Below are positions 9,127-17,926 of a DNA stretch of 64,000 nucleotides, piece after piece. Location of the stretch: the NCBI GenBank assembly GCA_035995165.1, contig DASYKU010000152.1, forward strand, positions 44,019-108,018. The letters run 5' to 3'. A model generated the notes under the pieces. The model saw nothing but the letters and a program-made list of their open reading frames with translations, was not told where the DNA came from and searched no databases. The translations under genes were made by a program, and so were the position numbers. Every line of letters begins with the position of its first letter. Within the stretch, counting starts at the first letter, position 1. Source of the DNA: Mycobacteriales bacterium (lineage in GTDB: Bacteria; Actinomycetota; Actinomycetes; Mycobacteriales; CADCTP01).

Positions 9127-10221
9127 CTATCCGCGCACCCGGGCGAACCGGGCGACGACTCGGGCGACCGCGCTCAGCAGGCCGATGATGATGATGAGGA
9201 CGAGGGCGGCGCCCCAGGCCCGCTTGAACGGCTCGGAGTCGGTGTTGCCGACCGCCAGCTGGAACTGCTCGAAGATGAACGTGGGCAGGGACTCCTGCGG
9301 CACCTGCTCGACGGTGCCGGCGAACGGGTTGAACTCGATCCGCTGGTTGATCCCGACCAGCAGCAGCAGCGGGGCGGTCTCGCCCATGATGCGGGCCACA
9401 CCCAGCATGATGCCGGTGACGATGCCGCCGAGCGCGGTGGGAAGCACCACCCGCAGGATCGTGCGCCACTTCGGCACGCCCAGCGCGTACGCGGCCTCGC
9501 GGAGCTCGTTAGGGACGAGCTTCAGCATCTCCTCGCTGGACCGGATGATCACCGGGAGCATGAGGATGAGCAGCGCCAGCGAGCCGGCGAAGCCGGACTT
9601 CTGGAAGCCGAGGGCGAGGATCCAGAAGGCGTAGATGAACAGGCCGGCCACGATCGAGGGCACGCCGGTCATCACGTCGACGAAGAAGCTGACGGCGCGG
9701 GCGAACCGGCGGCGGCCGCCGTACTCGACCAGGTAGACGGCGGCGAGCACACCCAGCGGGGCGGCGATGACCGTCGCCAGCAGCGACTGGATCAGGGTGC
9801 CGACGATGGCGTGGTAGATGCCGCCGCCGGGGTTCTCCGGGTTGATCCGGAACATCGAGTGGGTCAGGAACGTGCCGGACAGTGCGCCCGCCCCCTCCTG
9901 GACCGTGTACCAGATGATCAGCACCAGCGGCGTCGCGGCGAGCAGGAACGCGACGGTCACGAGCGTCGTGAACAGCCGGTCCACGGCCTGCCGGCGACCC
10001 TCGACGGCGAAGCTCACCCCGGTCTGCAGTACGCCGAACAGGACGACCGCGAACACCGCGAAGCCGGCCCGGCCGGCGAAGCCGGTCGTGGCCCACAGCA
10101 GCAGCGTGATGAGGATCGAGCCGACCGCGAAACCGGCCAGCGCGAACCGGGGCAGCCGGCGGCCGCGCAGCGACGGCCCGAGGGCCGGCGTACCGGTCCG
10201 GGGCTCGGTCGAGACAGCCAT
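9127..10221 (-). CDS. pstA: Phosphate ABC transporter permease PstA
   Basis: The 364-residue permease has an N-terminal extension of about 60 residues with two hydrophobic segments, then the BPD-type permease core (GILAAVYLVEY-like segment LGVLAAVYLVEYG, ATRMPVIIRSSEEMLKLVP-like segment MLPVIIRSSEEMLKLVP, and EAAYALGVPKWRTILRVVLP, the EAA loop that contacts PstB). It forms the membrane channel with PstC. Its start lies two bases from the pstC stop codon. Confidence 0.95.
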   Translation of the reverse strand: MAVSTEPRTGTPALGPSLRGRRLPRFALAGFAVGSILITLLLWATTGFAGRAGFAVFAVVLFGVLQTGVSFAVEGRRQAVDRLFTTLVTVAFLLAATPLVLIIWYTVQEGAGALSGTFLTHSMFRINPENPGGGIYHAIVGTLIQSLLATVIAAPLGVLAAVYLVEYGGRRRFARAVSFFVDVMTGVPSIVAGLFIYAFWILALGFQKSGFAGSLALLILMLPVIIRSSEEMLKLVPNELREAAYALGVPKWRTILRVVLPTALGGIVTGIMLGVARIMGETAPLLLLVGINQRIEFNPFAGTVEQVPQESLPTFIFEQFQLAVGNTDSEPFKRAWGAALVLIIIIGLLSAVARVVARFARVRG

Positions 10222-10222
10222 C

Positions 10223-11227
10223 TCAGGCTCCCTTCCGGGCCTGGCGGCCGATGAGCAGCTGGGCGGAGAAGTTCACCGCGAGCGTGATGACGAACAGGCA
10301 CAGGCCCGAGGCGATGAGCGCGCCGGTGCCGGTGTCGCCGGCCTCGCCGTACTTCAGGGCGATGTTGGAGGCGAACGTGACGCCGCCGGTCTGGGTGATG
10401 TGCCAGCTGATCGCGTACACGTTCGACAGGACGATGGTGACCGCGAGCGTCTCGCCGAGCGCCCGGCCGAGGCCGAGGATCGAGGCCGAGACGACGCCGG
10501 CCTTGCCGAAGGGCAGCACCGCGGTGCGGATCATCTCCCAGCGGGTGGCGCCCAGCGCCAGCGCCGCCTCCACCTGCTCCCGCGGCACCTGCCGGAACAC
10601 CTCCCGCGAGATCGAGGAGATGATCGGCAGGATCATGATCGCCAGGATGATCCCGGCGGTGAAGTCGGTGAGGTTGTTGGGCCGGTTCTGGGCCTGGTAG
10701 TCGAAGATCGGGATCCAGCCGAGCCACTTGTCCAGCCAGAGCGTGAGGCCGCCGAGGTGCGGGGCCAGGAACGCGAAGCCCCACAGGCCGTAGACGATCG
10801 AGGGGACGGCGGCCAGCAGGTCGATCAGGTAGCCGAGGCCCGAGGCCGCCCGCCGGGGCGCGTAGTACGTGATGAACAGGGCCACGCCCAGCGCCACCGG
10901 CACCGCGATGATCATCGCGAGGAGGCCGGTCAGCAGCGTGTGGAACAGCAGCGCGGCGATGCCGAACCGGATCGGCGACTCGTCCGGCAGCCACTGGGAG
11001 AACGTGAAGAAGTTCGCGGTGTTGTCGCGCAGTGCGGGGATCGACCGGACGATCAGGAACAGCGCGATCGCCGCCATGATCACCAGGACGGCGGCACCGG
11101 AGGCCGTGCTCAGCCCGCGGAAGACCTTGTCCCCGCGCCGTACGGACGCGCCGCTGATGTCCGAGGCGACCGGCGGTCCCCCGACGGACGGGGCGCCGGC
11201 CGCGCCGAGCGTCGGCTGTTCACTCAT
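10223..11227 (-). CDS. pstC: Phosphate ABC transporter permease PstC
   Basis: The 334-residue protein has six or more membrane segments after a short polar N-terminus. The coupling loop reads EAALALGATRWEMIRTAVLP, followed by GRALGETLAVTIVL, both typical of PstC. It pairs with PstA. It follows pstS after about 100 bases that contain a strong hairpin, which may make the downstream permease and ATPase less abundant than the binding protein. Confidence 0.95.
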   Translation of the reverse strand: MSEQPTLGAAGAPSVGGPPVASDISGASVRRGDKVFRGLSTASGAAVLVIMAAIALFLIVRSIPALRDNTANFFTFSQWLPDESPIRFGIAALLFHTLLTGLLAMIIAVPVALGVALFITYYAPRRAASGLGYLIDLLAAVPSIVYGLWGFAFLAPHLGGLTLWLDKWLGWIPIFDYQAQNRPNNLTDFTAGIILAIMILPIISSISREVFRQVPREQVEAALALGATRWEMIRTAVLPFGKAGVVSASILGLGRALGETLAVTIVLSNVYAISWHITQTGGVTFASNIALKYGEAGDTGTGALIASGLCLFVITLAVNFSAQLLIGRQARKGA

Positions 11228-11276
11228 GGCCGCTCCTGTATGCCCGCTCGCTCATGTTGGTGCCGGTCTCCTCGCA

Positions 11277-11315
11277 CCGGTGCGCCCCGCCGCCAGAGGC
11301 AGCGAGGCGCACCGG
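11277..11315 (-). terminator. Intra-operon hairpin between pstS and pstC (attenuator candidate)
   Basis: A perfect 10-bp stem (CCGGTGCGCC / GGCGCACCGG) with a 19-base loop lies just after the pstS stop on the coding strand. There is no T-run, so it may cause partial termination or protect the 3' end of a pstS-only transcript. Binding proteins are usually needed in excess over permeases. Confidence 0.5.
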
Positions 11316-11330
11316 GGTGCTGGGGATCTC

Positions 11331-12452
11331 TCAGGCCGCGCTCAGCGCGTCGACCGCGGAGCGGACCTTGGTGGCCAGGCTGTCCGGCAGCTGCGAGTAC
11401 CCGAGCTTGGTGAGCTCGGACTGCCCGCTCTCGCTCGCCGTGTAGGTCAGGAACGACTTGACGAACTTGGCCTGGTCGGCCGTGAGGCCCTGGGTGCAGG
11501 TGATCTCGTACGTCGCGAGGATGGCCGGGTACGTGCCGGCGTCCTTGAGGCCGTAGTTGATCTTCAGGACGATGTCCTGCGCGTCACCGGAGACCTCGGC
11601 GGCCGAGACGGCCTTGCCGACCGTGTCCGCGCTCGGGGCGACCGCGCCCGCGCCGACGTCCAGCTTGGCCGGGGTCAGCGAGTTCTTGGTCGCGTCCGGG
11701 CCGTCGACGTAGCCGATGGCGCCGTCGGTGCCCTTGACCGACTGGACCAGCGCGGAGGAGTCCGCCGCGCCCTGGCCGCCGGGCGCGGTCCAGGCCTGGC
11801 CGGTGCCGTACGTCCACAGGGACGGCGACTGCGCGGTCAGGAAGTTCTGGAAGTTCTGCGTCGTGCCGGAGTCCTTGGACCGGTGCACCGTCGTGATCGT
11901 GGTGCTCGGCAGCGTCGCGCCCGGGTTCGCCTTCGCGATCTCCGCGTCGTTCCAGGTGGCGATCTTGCCGGAGAAGATCTTCGAGAGGATGTCCGGGGTG
12001 ACCGTGAGGTCGCTGACGCCCTGGACGTTGTAGATGAACTCGACCGGGGTCAGGACCATCGGCAGGTTCACGGCCTTGCCGCCCTTGCAGCGGGTGTCGG
12101 CCTTGCTCTTGTCGGCGTCGGCGATCGAGGCGTCGGAGCCGGCGACCGGGATCTGGCCGCCGTAGAAGGCGGTCCGCCCGGCGCCCGAGCCCTGACCCTG
12201 GTAGTTGATCGAGGCCTGCGCGCACTGGGTCTGGTACTGCTGGATCCACTGGGTGACGGCGGTCTTCTGGGCGCTGGAGCCGTCCCAGGACAGCGTGCCG
12301 GAGGCGCAGTCCACGGAGGCGCCCGACGCGCTGCTGCCGCTCCCACTGCCGCTGCCGGCGCTGTTGCTGTCGGTGTTGTCGGAGCCACAGGCGCTGAGTG
12401 CGAGCGCGCCCGCGACGAGGCCGACAACGAGGCCGTGCCGCTGGAGCTTCAC
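11331..12452 (-). CDS. pstS: Phosphate-binding lipoprotein PstS
   Basis: I place the start at the GTG at 12452 because GGAGGG sits six bases before it and the product then begins with a clean lipoprotein signal (VKLQRHGLVVGLVAGALALSAC, given here only by its ends: VKLQRH to LSAC). An upstream in-frame ATG at 12524 would add 24 residues without a ribosome site. The mature 350-odd residues have PstS features: Ser-rich linker, YQGQGSGAGRTAF, VAGSDAS, VHRSKDSGTT. It captures phosphate outside the membrane and delivers it to PstCAB. A PHO box lies about 125 bases upstream. Confidence 0.95.
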   Translation of the reverse strand: MKLQRHGLVVGLVAGALALSACGSDNTDSNSAGSGSGSGSSASGASVDCASGTLSWDGSSAQKTAVTQWIQQYQTQCAQASINYQGQGSGAGRTAFYGGQIPVAGSDASIADADKSKADTRCKGGKAVNLPMVLTPVEFIYNVQGVSDLTVTPDILSKIFSGKIATWNDAEIAKANPGATLPSTTITTVHRSKDSGTTQNFQNFLTAQSPSLWTYGTGQAWTAPGGQGAADSSALVQSVKGTDGAIGYVDGPDATKNSLTPAKLDVGAGAVAPSADTVGKAVSAAEVSGDAQDIVLKINYGLKDAGTYPAILATYEITCTQGLTADQAKFVKSFLTYTASESGQSELTKLGYSQLPDSLATKVRSAVDALSAA

Positions 12453-12576
12453 GTACGTCCCTCCGAGGGAGTTTCGGGGATCCGCGCGGCTGGGGTGGCC
12501 GGGCGGGATTGTGGCGACCGGCATGGCACCGGCGCCGAGGACGACGGTAGGGACGGGAGGTTGCCGAGCGGACCAA

Positions 12577-12598
12577 CCCGGATGAACGAGGCTTGAAC
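12577..12598 (-). promoter_or_regulatory. PHO box (two 11-base direct repeats) upstream of pstS
   Basis: On the minus strand the sequence reads GTTCAAGCCTC followed directly by GTTCATCCGGG, two 11-base units with the GTTCA core. This is the arrangement described for PhoP/RegX3 binding sites in actinomycetes. The orientation is the same as pstS. The cognate regulator is likely the RegX3-type protein at 45735-46421. Confidence 0.75.
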
Positions 12599-12656
12599 AG
12601 GCTGGCAGCGGAGGCCGAACTGCGGGTGACGCCTGGGCGACCGGAAGGTGAACGCG

Positions 12657-13532
12657 CTACCCGGCGGTGGCGGGGCGCCGGAACTGCACGTCGGCGTCCC
12701 ACTCGGTGAAGCCGAGCCGCTGGTAGAGCCGGACCGCGCCGGGGTTGTCGTCGTCCACGTAGAGCAGGACGTCGGCCGGCCCGCGGTCGCGAAGATAGCG
12801 CAGACCCGCGACAGTCAGGGCCGGGCCCAGGTGCAGGCCCCGGGCGTCCGGGTCGACGCCCAGCACGTACACCTCCCCGATGGGGGGCGGGCCGGGGTGG
12901 ACCTTGGTCCAGTGGAAGCCGGCCAGGCTGCCGTCCGGCCGGACGGCGAGCAGGAAGCCGGCCGGGTCGAACCAGGGCTCGGCCTCGCGCAGCCGGACGT
13001 CCTGGGCGGTCCAGGCGCCCTGCTCCGGGTGGTGCAGGAAGGCGCGGGCGTTGACCGTGACCCAGGCGTCCTCGTCCTGGCCCGGGACGAACGGCCGCAG
13101 CGTGATCCCCTCGGGCAGCGGCCGGTCCGGGATCTCCTCGGCCAGCGACCGGCGCAGCTGCCAGAGGGTGCGCTCGGCGGTCCAGCCCCGGGCGGCGGCG
13201 AAGGCGAGCGCGGCCGGCCGACGCCCGTGCGCCCAGACCAGCTCGGTCCCGGCCTGCTCCAGCGCGTCCAGCAGCCGGCCGCCGATGCCCTGCCGGCGGG
13301 CGTCCGGGTGCACCACGAGCTCGCCACCCTCGTCGTCCAGGTGGGCGTAGCCGACCAGGGCGCCGTCGCGGCGGGCGAGAACGTGCCGGCCCTCGTTCTC
13401 GTGCAGGTCGATCAGGACCGGTTCGGACAGCGGCTCGACGCCGTCGGCCGCGGTGGCCGCGGCGGCCAGGTCCCGGACAGCGGACGGGTCCGGCTTCGTC
13501 TCCTCGACGACGACCGGACCCGGGCCACTCAC
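12657..13532 (-). CDS. mshD: Mycothiol synthase MshD
   Basis: The 291-residue protein has two GNAT folds. The N-terminal half has LVVHPDARRQGIGGRLLDAL; the C-terminal half has the acetyl-CoA loop YVLGVDPDARGLHLGPALT and ends VRLYQRLGFTEWDADVQFRR. It performs the last step of mycothiol synthesis, acetylating the cysteine amine of Cys-GlcN-Ins. The GTG start is seven bases after TACCGT (13540-13545, minus strand), suggesting leaderless transcription. Its place between glnR and the pst genes matches M. tuberculosis Rv0818-Rv0820 from memory. mshA lies at 37.1 kb. Confidence 0.93.
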   Translation of the reverse strand: MSGPGPVVVEETKPDPSAVRDLAAAATAADGVEPLSEPVLIDLHENEGRHVLARRDGALVGYAHLDDEGGELVVHPDARRQGIGGRLLDALEQAGTELVWAHGRRPAALAFAAARGWTAERTLWQLRRSLAEEIPDRPLPEGITLRPFVPGQDEDAWVTVNARAFLHHPEQGAWTAQDVRLREAEPWFDPAGFLLAVRPDGSLAGFHWTKVHPGPPPIGEVYVLGVDPDARGLHLGPALTVAGLRYLRDRGPADVLLYVDDDNPGAVRLYQRLGFTEWDADVQFRRPATAG

Positions 13533-13545
13533 GAACTGGACGGTA

Positions 13546-14256
13546 CTACCCCACCGGGGCCGGAGCGTCCGCGGTCGCCTGCGTCGGAGGCTGCCGCACG
13601 AACTTGTAGCCGACGTTGCGTACGGTCCCGATCAGCTGCTCGTGCTCGGTGCCGAGCTTGGCCCGCAGCCGCCGGACGTGCACGTCGACCGTCCGGGTGC
13701 CGCCGTAGTAGTCGTAGCCCCAGACCTCCTGCAGCAGCTGGGCCCGGGAGAAGACCCGGCCCGGGTGCTGGGCCAGGAACTTCAGCAGCTCGAACTCCTT
13801 GTACGTCAGGTCGAGCGGCCGGCCGCGCAGCCGGCAGGTGTACGTCGTCTCGTCGATGGCGAGGTCGCCGGCCCGGATCACGCCGCCCTCGCCGGGCGCG
13901 CTGGCGGCCGCGCGACGGGTCACCGACAGCCGCAGCCGGGCCTCGACCTCGGCCGGTCCGGAGGTGTCCAGCAGCACGTCGTCGACGCCCCAGTCGGCCG
14001 CGACCGCGGCCAGGCCGCCCTCGGTGAGCACCGCGAGCACCGGCACCGGGACGCCGGTGGTCTGCAGCAGCCGGCACAGCCCGCGGGCCTCGGCCAGCGT
14101 GTGCCGGGCGTCGACCAGGACGATGTCGCCGGGCGGGGTGTCGATCAGCACGCTCACCTCGGGGCTCACCACCCGGACCGAGTGCGCGAGCAGCCCCAGC
14201 GCCGGCATCACCTCGGCGGTCGGCTGCGATGCTGCCGTCATCAGCAGGAGATCCAC
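13546..14256 (-). CDS. glnR: Nitrogen-response regulator GlnR
   Basis: The GTG at 14256 has GGAG six bases upstream and gives a 236-residue protein that aligns at its N-terminus with known GlnR ([10 protein letters not shown]). Residues 1-120 form a receiver-like domain ([40 protein letters not shown]), which in GlnR is an orphan receiver that works without a partner kinase. Residues about 130-225 form an OmpR-type winged helix ([38 protein letters not shown]). GlnR controls glutamine synthetase, ammonium and nitrate genes. None of those targets are in this window. Confidence 0.92.
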   Translation of the reverse strand: MDLLLMTAASQPTAEVMPALGLLAHSVRVVSPEVSVLIDTPPGDIVLVDARHTLAEARGLCRLLQTTGVPVPVLAVLTEGGLAAVAADWGVDDVLLDTSGPAEVEARLRLSVTRRAAASAPGEGGVIRAGDLAIDETTYTCRLRGRPLDLTYKEFELLKFLAQHPGRVFSRAQLLQEVWGYDYYGGTRTVDVHVRRLRAKLGTEHEQLIGTVRNVGYKFVRQPPTQATADAPAPVG

Positions 14257-14326
14257 GAACGTCTCCACTCTTGTGGTGTGCACTGCGGGGAGAGGCGTCG
14301 TCGACTCGGTACGAAGGATAACCCGG

Positions 14327-15130
14327 ATGGAATCGATCCAGGTAAGGACGGCCGACGGAGTACGGCTGTTCGGGATGCACGTCACAGTCGATCGCGGGAT
14401 CGATGACGGGCGTGAAAAAGACCTGGCCATCGTGCTCGCGCACGGTTTCACGGTCTCGGTCGGGCGGCCGCACCTGCAGCGGGTGGCGCAACGGTTCGCC
14501 CGGGCCGGGGACGTGGTGATGGCGGACTTCCGCGGCCACGGCCGGTCGGCCGGCGGGACCAGCGCGGGCGACTTCGAGGTCCTCGACCTGGACGCGGTGG
14601 TGCGCTGGGCCCGCGACGCCGGCTACCGGCGGGTGGCCACGGTCGGCTTCTCGATGGGCGCCGGCGTGGTGATCCGGCACGCGGCGCTCGCGCCGACCTC
14701 GAGCGGGCTGCGGCCGGTGGAGCCGGTGGACGCCGCGGTCAGCGTGAGCGCGCCGTCGCGCTGGTACATCCGCGACACGGTCCCGATGCGCCGGGTGCAC
14801 TGGCTGCTGGAGACCCCGAGCGGGCACTGGGTGGCGGAGAAAGCCTTGCGTACCAGGATCGCCGGGGTGTGGGGCGTGCCGCCGGACTGGCCGGTCGCGG
14901 TGGTCGGGCGGATCGCGCCGACGCCGCTGCTGCTCCTGCAGGGCGACCAGGACCCGTACTTCGGGGCCGAGCACGGGCGGGCGCTCGCGGCCGCCGCCGG
15001 GCCGTCGGCCGAGTACTGGGAGCTGGCCGGGTTCGGGCACGCGGAGGGCGCGCTGACGCCGGCCCTGGTGGACCGGATCGCCGGTTGGGTGGCGACGTCG
15101 GTCGGCCGGGCTGGCACGATGCGGCAGTGA
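14327..15130 (+). CDS. Alpha/beta hydrolase
   Basis: The 267-residue protein starts at an ATG with AAGGA upstream. The nucleophile elbow is GFSMGAG, an oxyanion-type phrase [10 protein letters not shown] precedes it, the acid lies in [13 protein letters not shown] and the His in FGHAEG. The family includes esterases and lipases; the substrate is unknown. It is divergent from glnR with 70 bases between starts, and its stop overlaps the next gene's GTG (GTGA), so the next gene is probably co-translated. Confidence 0.82.
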   Translation: MESIQVRTADGVRLFGMHVTVDRGIDDGREKDLAIVLAHGFTVSVGRPHLQRVAQRFARAGDVVMADFRGHGRSAGGTSAGDFEVLDLDAVVRWARDAGYRRVATVGFSMGAGVVIRHAALAPTSSGLRPVEPVDAAVSVSAPSRWYIRDTVPMRRVHWLLETPSGHWVAEKALRTRIAGVWGVPPDWPVAVVGRIAPTPLLLLQGDQDPYFGAEHGRALAAAAGPSAEYWELAGFGHAEGALTPALVDRIAGWVATSVGRAGTMRQ

Positions 15131-16155
15131 GCCGACACGCCGCGCCGAGGGGTCGCCGCGGTCCTACGGTGGCGCCGCCCGCGGCCGCGCCACCGGCTCC
15201 GCGGACCCCGCACCCCGGGCTTCCGCCGGCCGCCCCGGACCGGACCGGACGCACCGGCGGACCGGAATCGTTCAACGGTCACTCCGATGCGCCCGGTGGA
15301 AGGCTTCCGGGTGGGGCGACGCGGTGGGTGGCGCCGGGGCACGAGCCGCCGCTGGTGGACCCGGGCGAGGCCCGCCGGGCGCAGCTGACCGCGGCCGGGC
15401 TCGCCGTTCTCGCCGGGCTGGTGCTCGGGCTCGGCGCGATCGCCGGCCGGACCGGCGTGGTCGCGACGGTCGCGCTGGCGCAGGCGGCGCTGGTGCCGGC
15501 CTGGGTCCTCGGCGCCCGGCGGCCGGGCCGCATCGGCGGCATGGTCCTCGGGGTGGCCGCCGCCGGCGCCGCGGACGCCGCGCTGCTGATCCGGGACCGC
15601 ACGTCGCCGGCCGTGCTGCTGGGCGTGCTCGGCCTGGCCGTACCGGTCCTGCTGGCCCACCAGCTGACCCGCGGCGTGGTCCGGGTCCGGGTGACGGAGT
15701 CGCTGGCCGGGGTGGCCGTGCTGGTCGCGGCCGAGGTGGGGCTGTCGACGCTGGTCGCGCTGGACCGGGCCGACCTGGGCAACCGGCTGACCGGCGTGGT
15801 CGTGCTCGCCGCCGGGGCCGCGCTGGCGGTGGCCCGGCTGACCGACGCGGTCGCGCCGGTGCCGCGGATCGCCGACGGCCTCCCGTACGGGCTGCTCGCC
15901 GTCGTGCTCGCCGCGGTGGCCGGCGCCGCCGTGGGCGTGGTCACCGCGACCGGCCCGCTGAGCACCACCGAGGGCGCGGGCGTCGGCGCGCTGGTCGGCG
16001 CCGTCGCGGCGCTGGTCTCGGTCGGGACCGGGTTCGTCGCGGTGATGCTGCCGGAGCCGCGCCGCGCGCTCGCGCTGGCCGCCGTGTCCGTGCTGGTCCC
16101 GCTCGCCCTGGTCGCCCCCGTCGGCTACCTCACGGTGCTCTCTGTGGCAGGGTGA
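15127..16155 (+). CDS. Polytopic membrane protein, function unknown
   Basis: The GTG overlaps the hydrolase stop. The 342-residue product has a Pro/Ala-rich cytoplasmic N-terminus of about 85 residues and then roughly nine hydrophobic helices with few charged residues. I see no transport or enzyme motif. Downstream, after six bases, is the LmeA-like gene, so the three genes appear to form one operon, possibly envelope-related. Confidence 0.75.
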   Translation: MSRHAAPRGRRGPTVAPPAAAPPAPRTPHPGLPPAAPDRTGRTGGPESFNGHSDAPGGRLPGGATRWVAPGHEPPLVDPGEARRAQLTAAGLAVLAGLVLGLGAIAGRTGVVATVALAQAALVPAWVLGARRPGRIGGMVLGVAAAGAADAALLIRDRTSPAVLLGVLGLAVPVLLAHQLTRGVVRVRVTESLAGVAVLVAAEVGLSTLVALDRADLGNRLTGVVVLAAGAALAVARLTDAVAPVPRIADGLPYGLLAVVLAAVAGAAVGVVTATGPLSTTEGAGVGALVGAVAALVSVGTGFVAVMLPEPRRALALAAVSVLVPLALVAPVGYLTVLSVAG

Positions 16156-16161
16156 CCCGCC

Positions 16162-16872
16162 ATGCGCCGGCTGCTGGTCGTCCTGCTCGTCCTGGTGGCG
16201 CTGCTCGCGATCGCCGACCGGGTCGGCGTGCTGGTGGCGCAGTCCGTGCTGGCCGCCCAGGTGAAGAACCAGCTCGAGCTGGACCAGACCCCGGACGTGA
16301 GCATCCGCGGCATCCCGTTCCTCACCCAGGCCGTCCGCGGCAAGTACTCCGACGTCCGCGTGAAGCTGCCGGACGTCGACGCCGGCTCCGTGCAGAACAT
16401 CGCGATCGACGCCCGGCTGCAGGGCGTGCACCTGCCGCTGTCCGCCGCGATCCACCGCGACGTCGACCGGGTCCCGGTGGACCGGATCAGCGGCACCCTC
16501 GACGTCCGGTACGCCGAGCTGGCCCGGGCCAGCGGCATCTCCGGCCTGAAGATCATCCGGGACGGGGACGCGCTGAGGCTGTCGGGCTCGGTCCGGGTGC
16601 TGGGCCAGCAGGTCGACGCCAGCGCGACCGGCCGGGTCGAGGTCAACGGCAACGACATCGCGATCAACGCCGAGCGGGCCGAGGTGGCCGGCGTCCCGGT
16701 GCCGCAGGTCGCGCTGGACGCGGCCGCCCGGCTGCTCTCGTTCCGGGTGTCGCCGACCAACCTGCCGCTCGCGTTGCGGATCACCTCGGTCGACGTGGGC
16801 GACACCGGGCTGCTGGTCAGCGCGGTGTCCGATGACGTCGTGCTGCGGCCTGACGACGTACAGGTGAACTGA
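16162..16872 (+). CDS. lmeA: DUF2993 (LmeA-like) lipid-binding envelope protein
   Basis: The 236-residue protein has an N-terminal signal anchor (residues 1-20) and then the DUF2993 pattern (VSIRGIPFLTQAVRGKYSDV near 50-68, LDVRYAELARASG, and a final VGDTGLLVSAV). In mycobacteria the homologue LmeA binds phospholipid and helps lipomannan elongation, working on the outer face of the membrane. The same gene (Rv0817c, from memory) lies next to glnR and the sulfur genes in M. tuberculosis. Whether this organism makes lipomannan cannot be read here. Confidence 0.8.
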   Translation: MRRLLVVLLVLVALLAIADRVGVLVAQSVLAAQVKNQLELDQTPDVSIRGIPFLTQAVRGKYSDVRVKLPDVDAGSVQNIAIDARLQGVHLPLSAAIHRDVDRVPVDRISGTLDVRYAELARASGISGLKIIRDGDALRLSGSVRVLGQQVDASATGRVEVNGNDIAINAERAEVAGVPVPQVALDAAARLLSFRVSPTNLPLALRITSVDVGDTGLLVSAVSDDVVLRPDDVQVN

Positions 16873-16899
16873 GCCGGGGTTCCGGCTACTCTCGGGTCC

Positions 16900-16974
16900 A
16901 TGGGCACCCTGCTCACGCAACGCCGCGCGGTCGACCTGTGCCGCGTGGGCAGCTGCCTGTGTCGCATGCGCTGA
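16900..16974 (+). CDS. Cysteine-rich regulatory leader peptide upstream of sseA
   Basis: This is a 24-residue open frame ending DLCRVGSCLCRMR, with three cysteines in eight residues. The motif TLLTQRRAVDLCRV matches the actinobacterial leader peptides placed before sulfur-assimilation genes. TACTCT at 16887-16892 is seven bases before the ATG, so the message is probably leaderless. In mycobacteria such cysteine-coding short frames act as cysteine-responsive attenuators: ribosome stalling when Cys-tRNA is scarce changes expression of the operon downstream. Here the target would be sseA-DUF1416. Confidence 0.8.
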   Translation: MGTLLTQRRAVDLCRVGSCLCRMR

Positions 16975-17017
16975 CGACTCGCGCGCTCGTTCCCCGTACG
17001 ACTCCCCGGCTCTCTGC

Positions 17018-17032
17018 CGCGCCTGAGGCGCG
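17018..17032 (+). promoter_or_regulatory. Small hairpin between the leader peptide and sseA
   Basis: CGCGCC and GGCGCG form a perfect six-bp stem with a three-base loop, 43 bases after the leader-peptide stop and before the sseA ribosome site. It could be the termination or ribosome-occlusion element of the attenuator, but it lacks a T-run and is short. Confidence 0.35.
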
Positions 17033-17091
17033 CGCCGCCGCGGGCATCCGCCCGACATCCGTACCCGAACCCACCCAAGGAGGTCCCCGGC

Positions 17092-17925
17092 ATGAGCCGT
17101 GCGGACGTGCTCGTCACCGCCGACTGGGCCGAGCAGCATCTCGGTCAGTCCGGCACCGTCTTCGTCGAGGTCGACGAGGACACCAGCGCCTACGACAAGG
17201 GCCACATCGCGGGCGCCGTGAAGCTCGACTGGAAGACCGAGCTGCAGGACCCGGTCCGTCGCGACTTCGTCGACAAGCCCGGGTTCGAGAAGCTGCTGTC
17301 CGGCAAGGGCATCGCCAACGACGACACCGTCGTGCTCTACGGCGGCAACAACAACTGGTTCGCCGCGTACGCGTACTGGTACTTCAAGCTGTACGGGCAC
17401 CAGGACGTGAAGCTGCTCGACGGCGGTCGCAAGAAGTGGGAGCTGGACTCCCGCGAGCTGACCGAGGAGGCCGTGCTGCGGCCGACCACCGAGTACAAGG
17501 CCAAGGACCAGGACTCCTCCATCCGCGCCTTCCGGGACGAGGTCGTCGCCGCGATCGGCCAGCAGAACCTGGTCGACGTGCGGTCGCCGGACGAGTTCGC
17601 CGGGCGGCTGTTCGCGCCGGCGCACCTGCCGCAGGAGGCGTCCCAGCGGGCCGGGCACATCCCGACCGCGCTGAACGTGCCCTGGTCCAAGGCCGCGAAC
17701 GAGGACGGCACCTTCCGGTCCGACGACGAGCTGCGCGCCCTCTACACCGAGGCCGGGCTGGACACCTCGAAGGACACCATCGCGTACTGCCGGATCGGCG
17801 AGCGGTCCAGCCACACCTGGTTCGCTCTGCACGAGCTGCTCGGTGAGCCGAACGTGAAGAACTACGACGGCTCCTGGACCGAGTACGGCTCGCTGGTGGG
17901 CGTGCCGATCGAGAAGAGCAGCTGA
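17092..17925 (+). CDS. sseA: Thiosulfate sulfurtransferase (rhodanese) SseA
   Basis: The 277-residue protein has two rhodanese domains, with AAGGAGG before the ATG. The first (about 5-125) is non-catalytic; the second holds the active loop CRIGERS after TIAY, with Cys as the sulfur acceptor, and the DVRSPDEFAG start. It transfers sulfane sulfur from thiosulfate or a similar donor to a thiol acceptor. It sits one base before the DUF1416 gene, the standard pair in actinomycetes, and is preceded by a cysteine leader peptide. Confidence 0.95.
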   Translation: MSRADVLVTADWAEQHLGQSGTVFVEVDEDTSAYDKGHIAGAVKLDWKTELQDPVRRDFVDKPGFEKLLSGKGIANDDTVVLYGGNNNWFAAYAYWYFKLYGHQDVKLLDGGRKKWELDSRELTEEAVLRPTTEYKAKDQDSSIRAFRDEVVAAIGQQNLVDVRSPDEFAGRLFAPAHLPQEASQRAGHIPTALNVPWSKAANEDGTFRSDDELRALYTEAGLDTSKDTIAYCRIGERSSHTWFALHELLGEPNVKNYDGSWTEYGSLVGVPIEKSS

Positions 17926-17926
17926 C

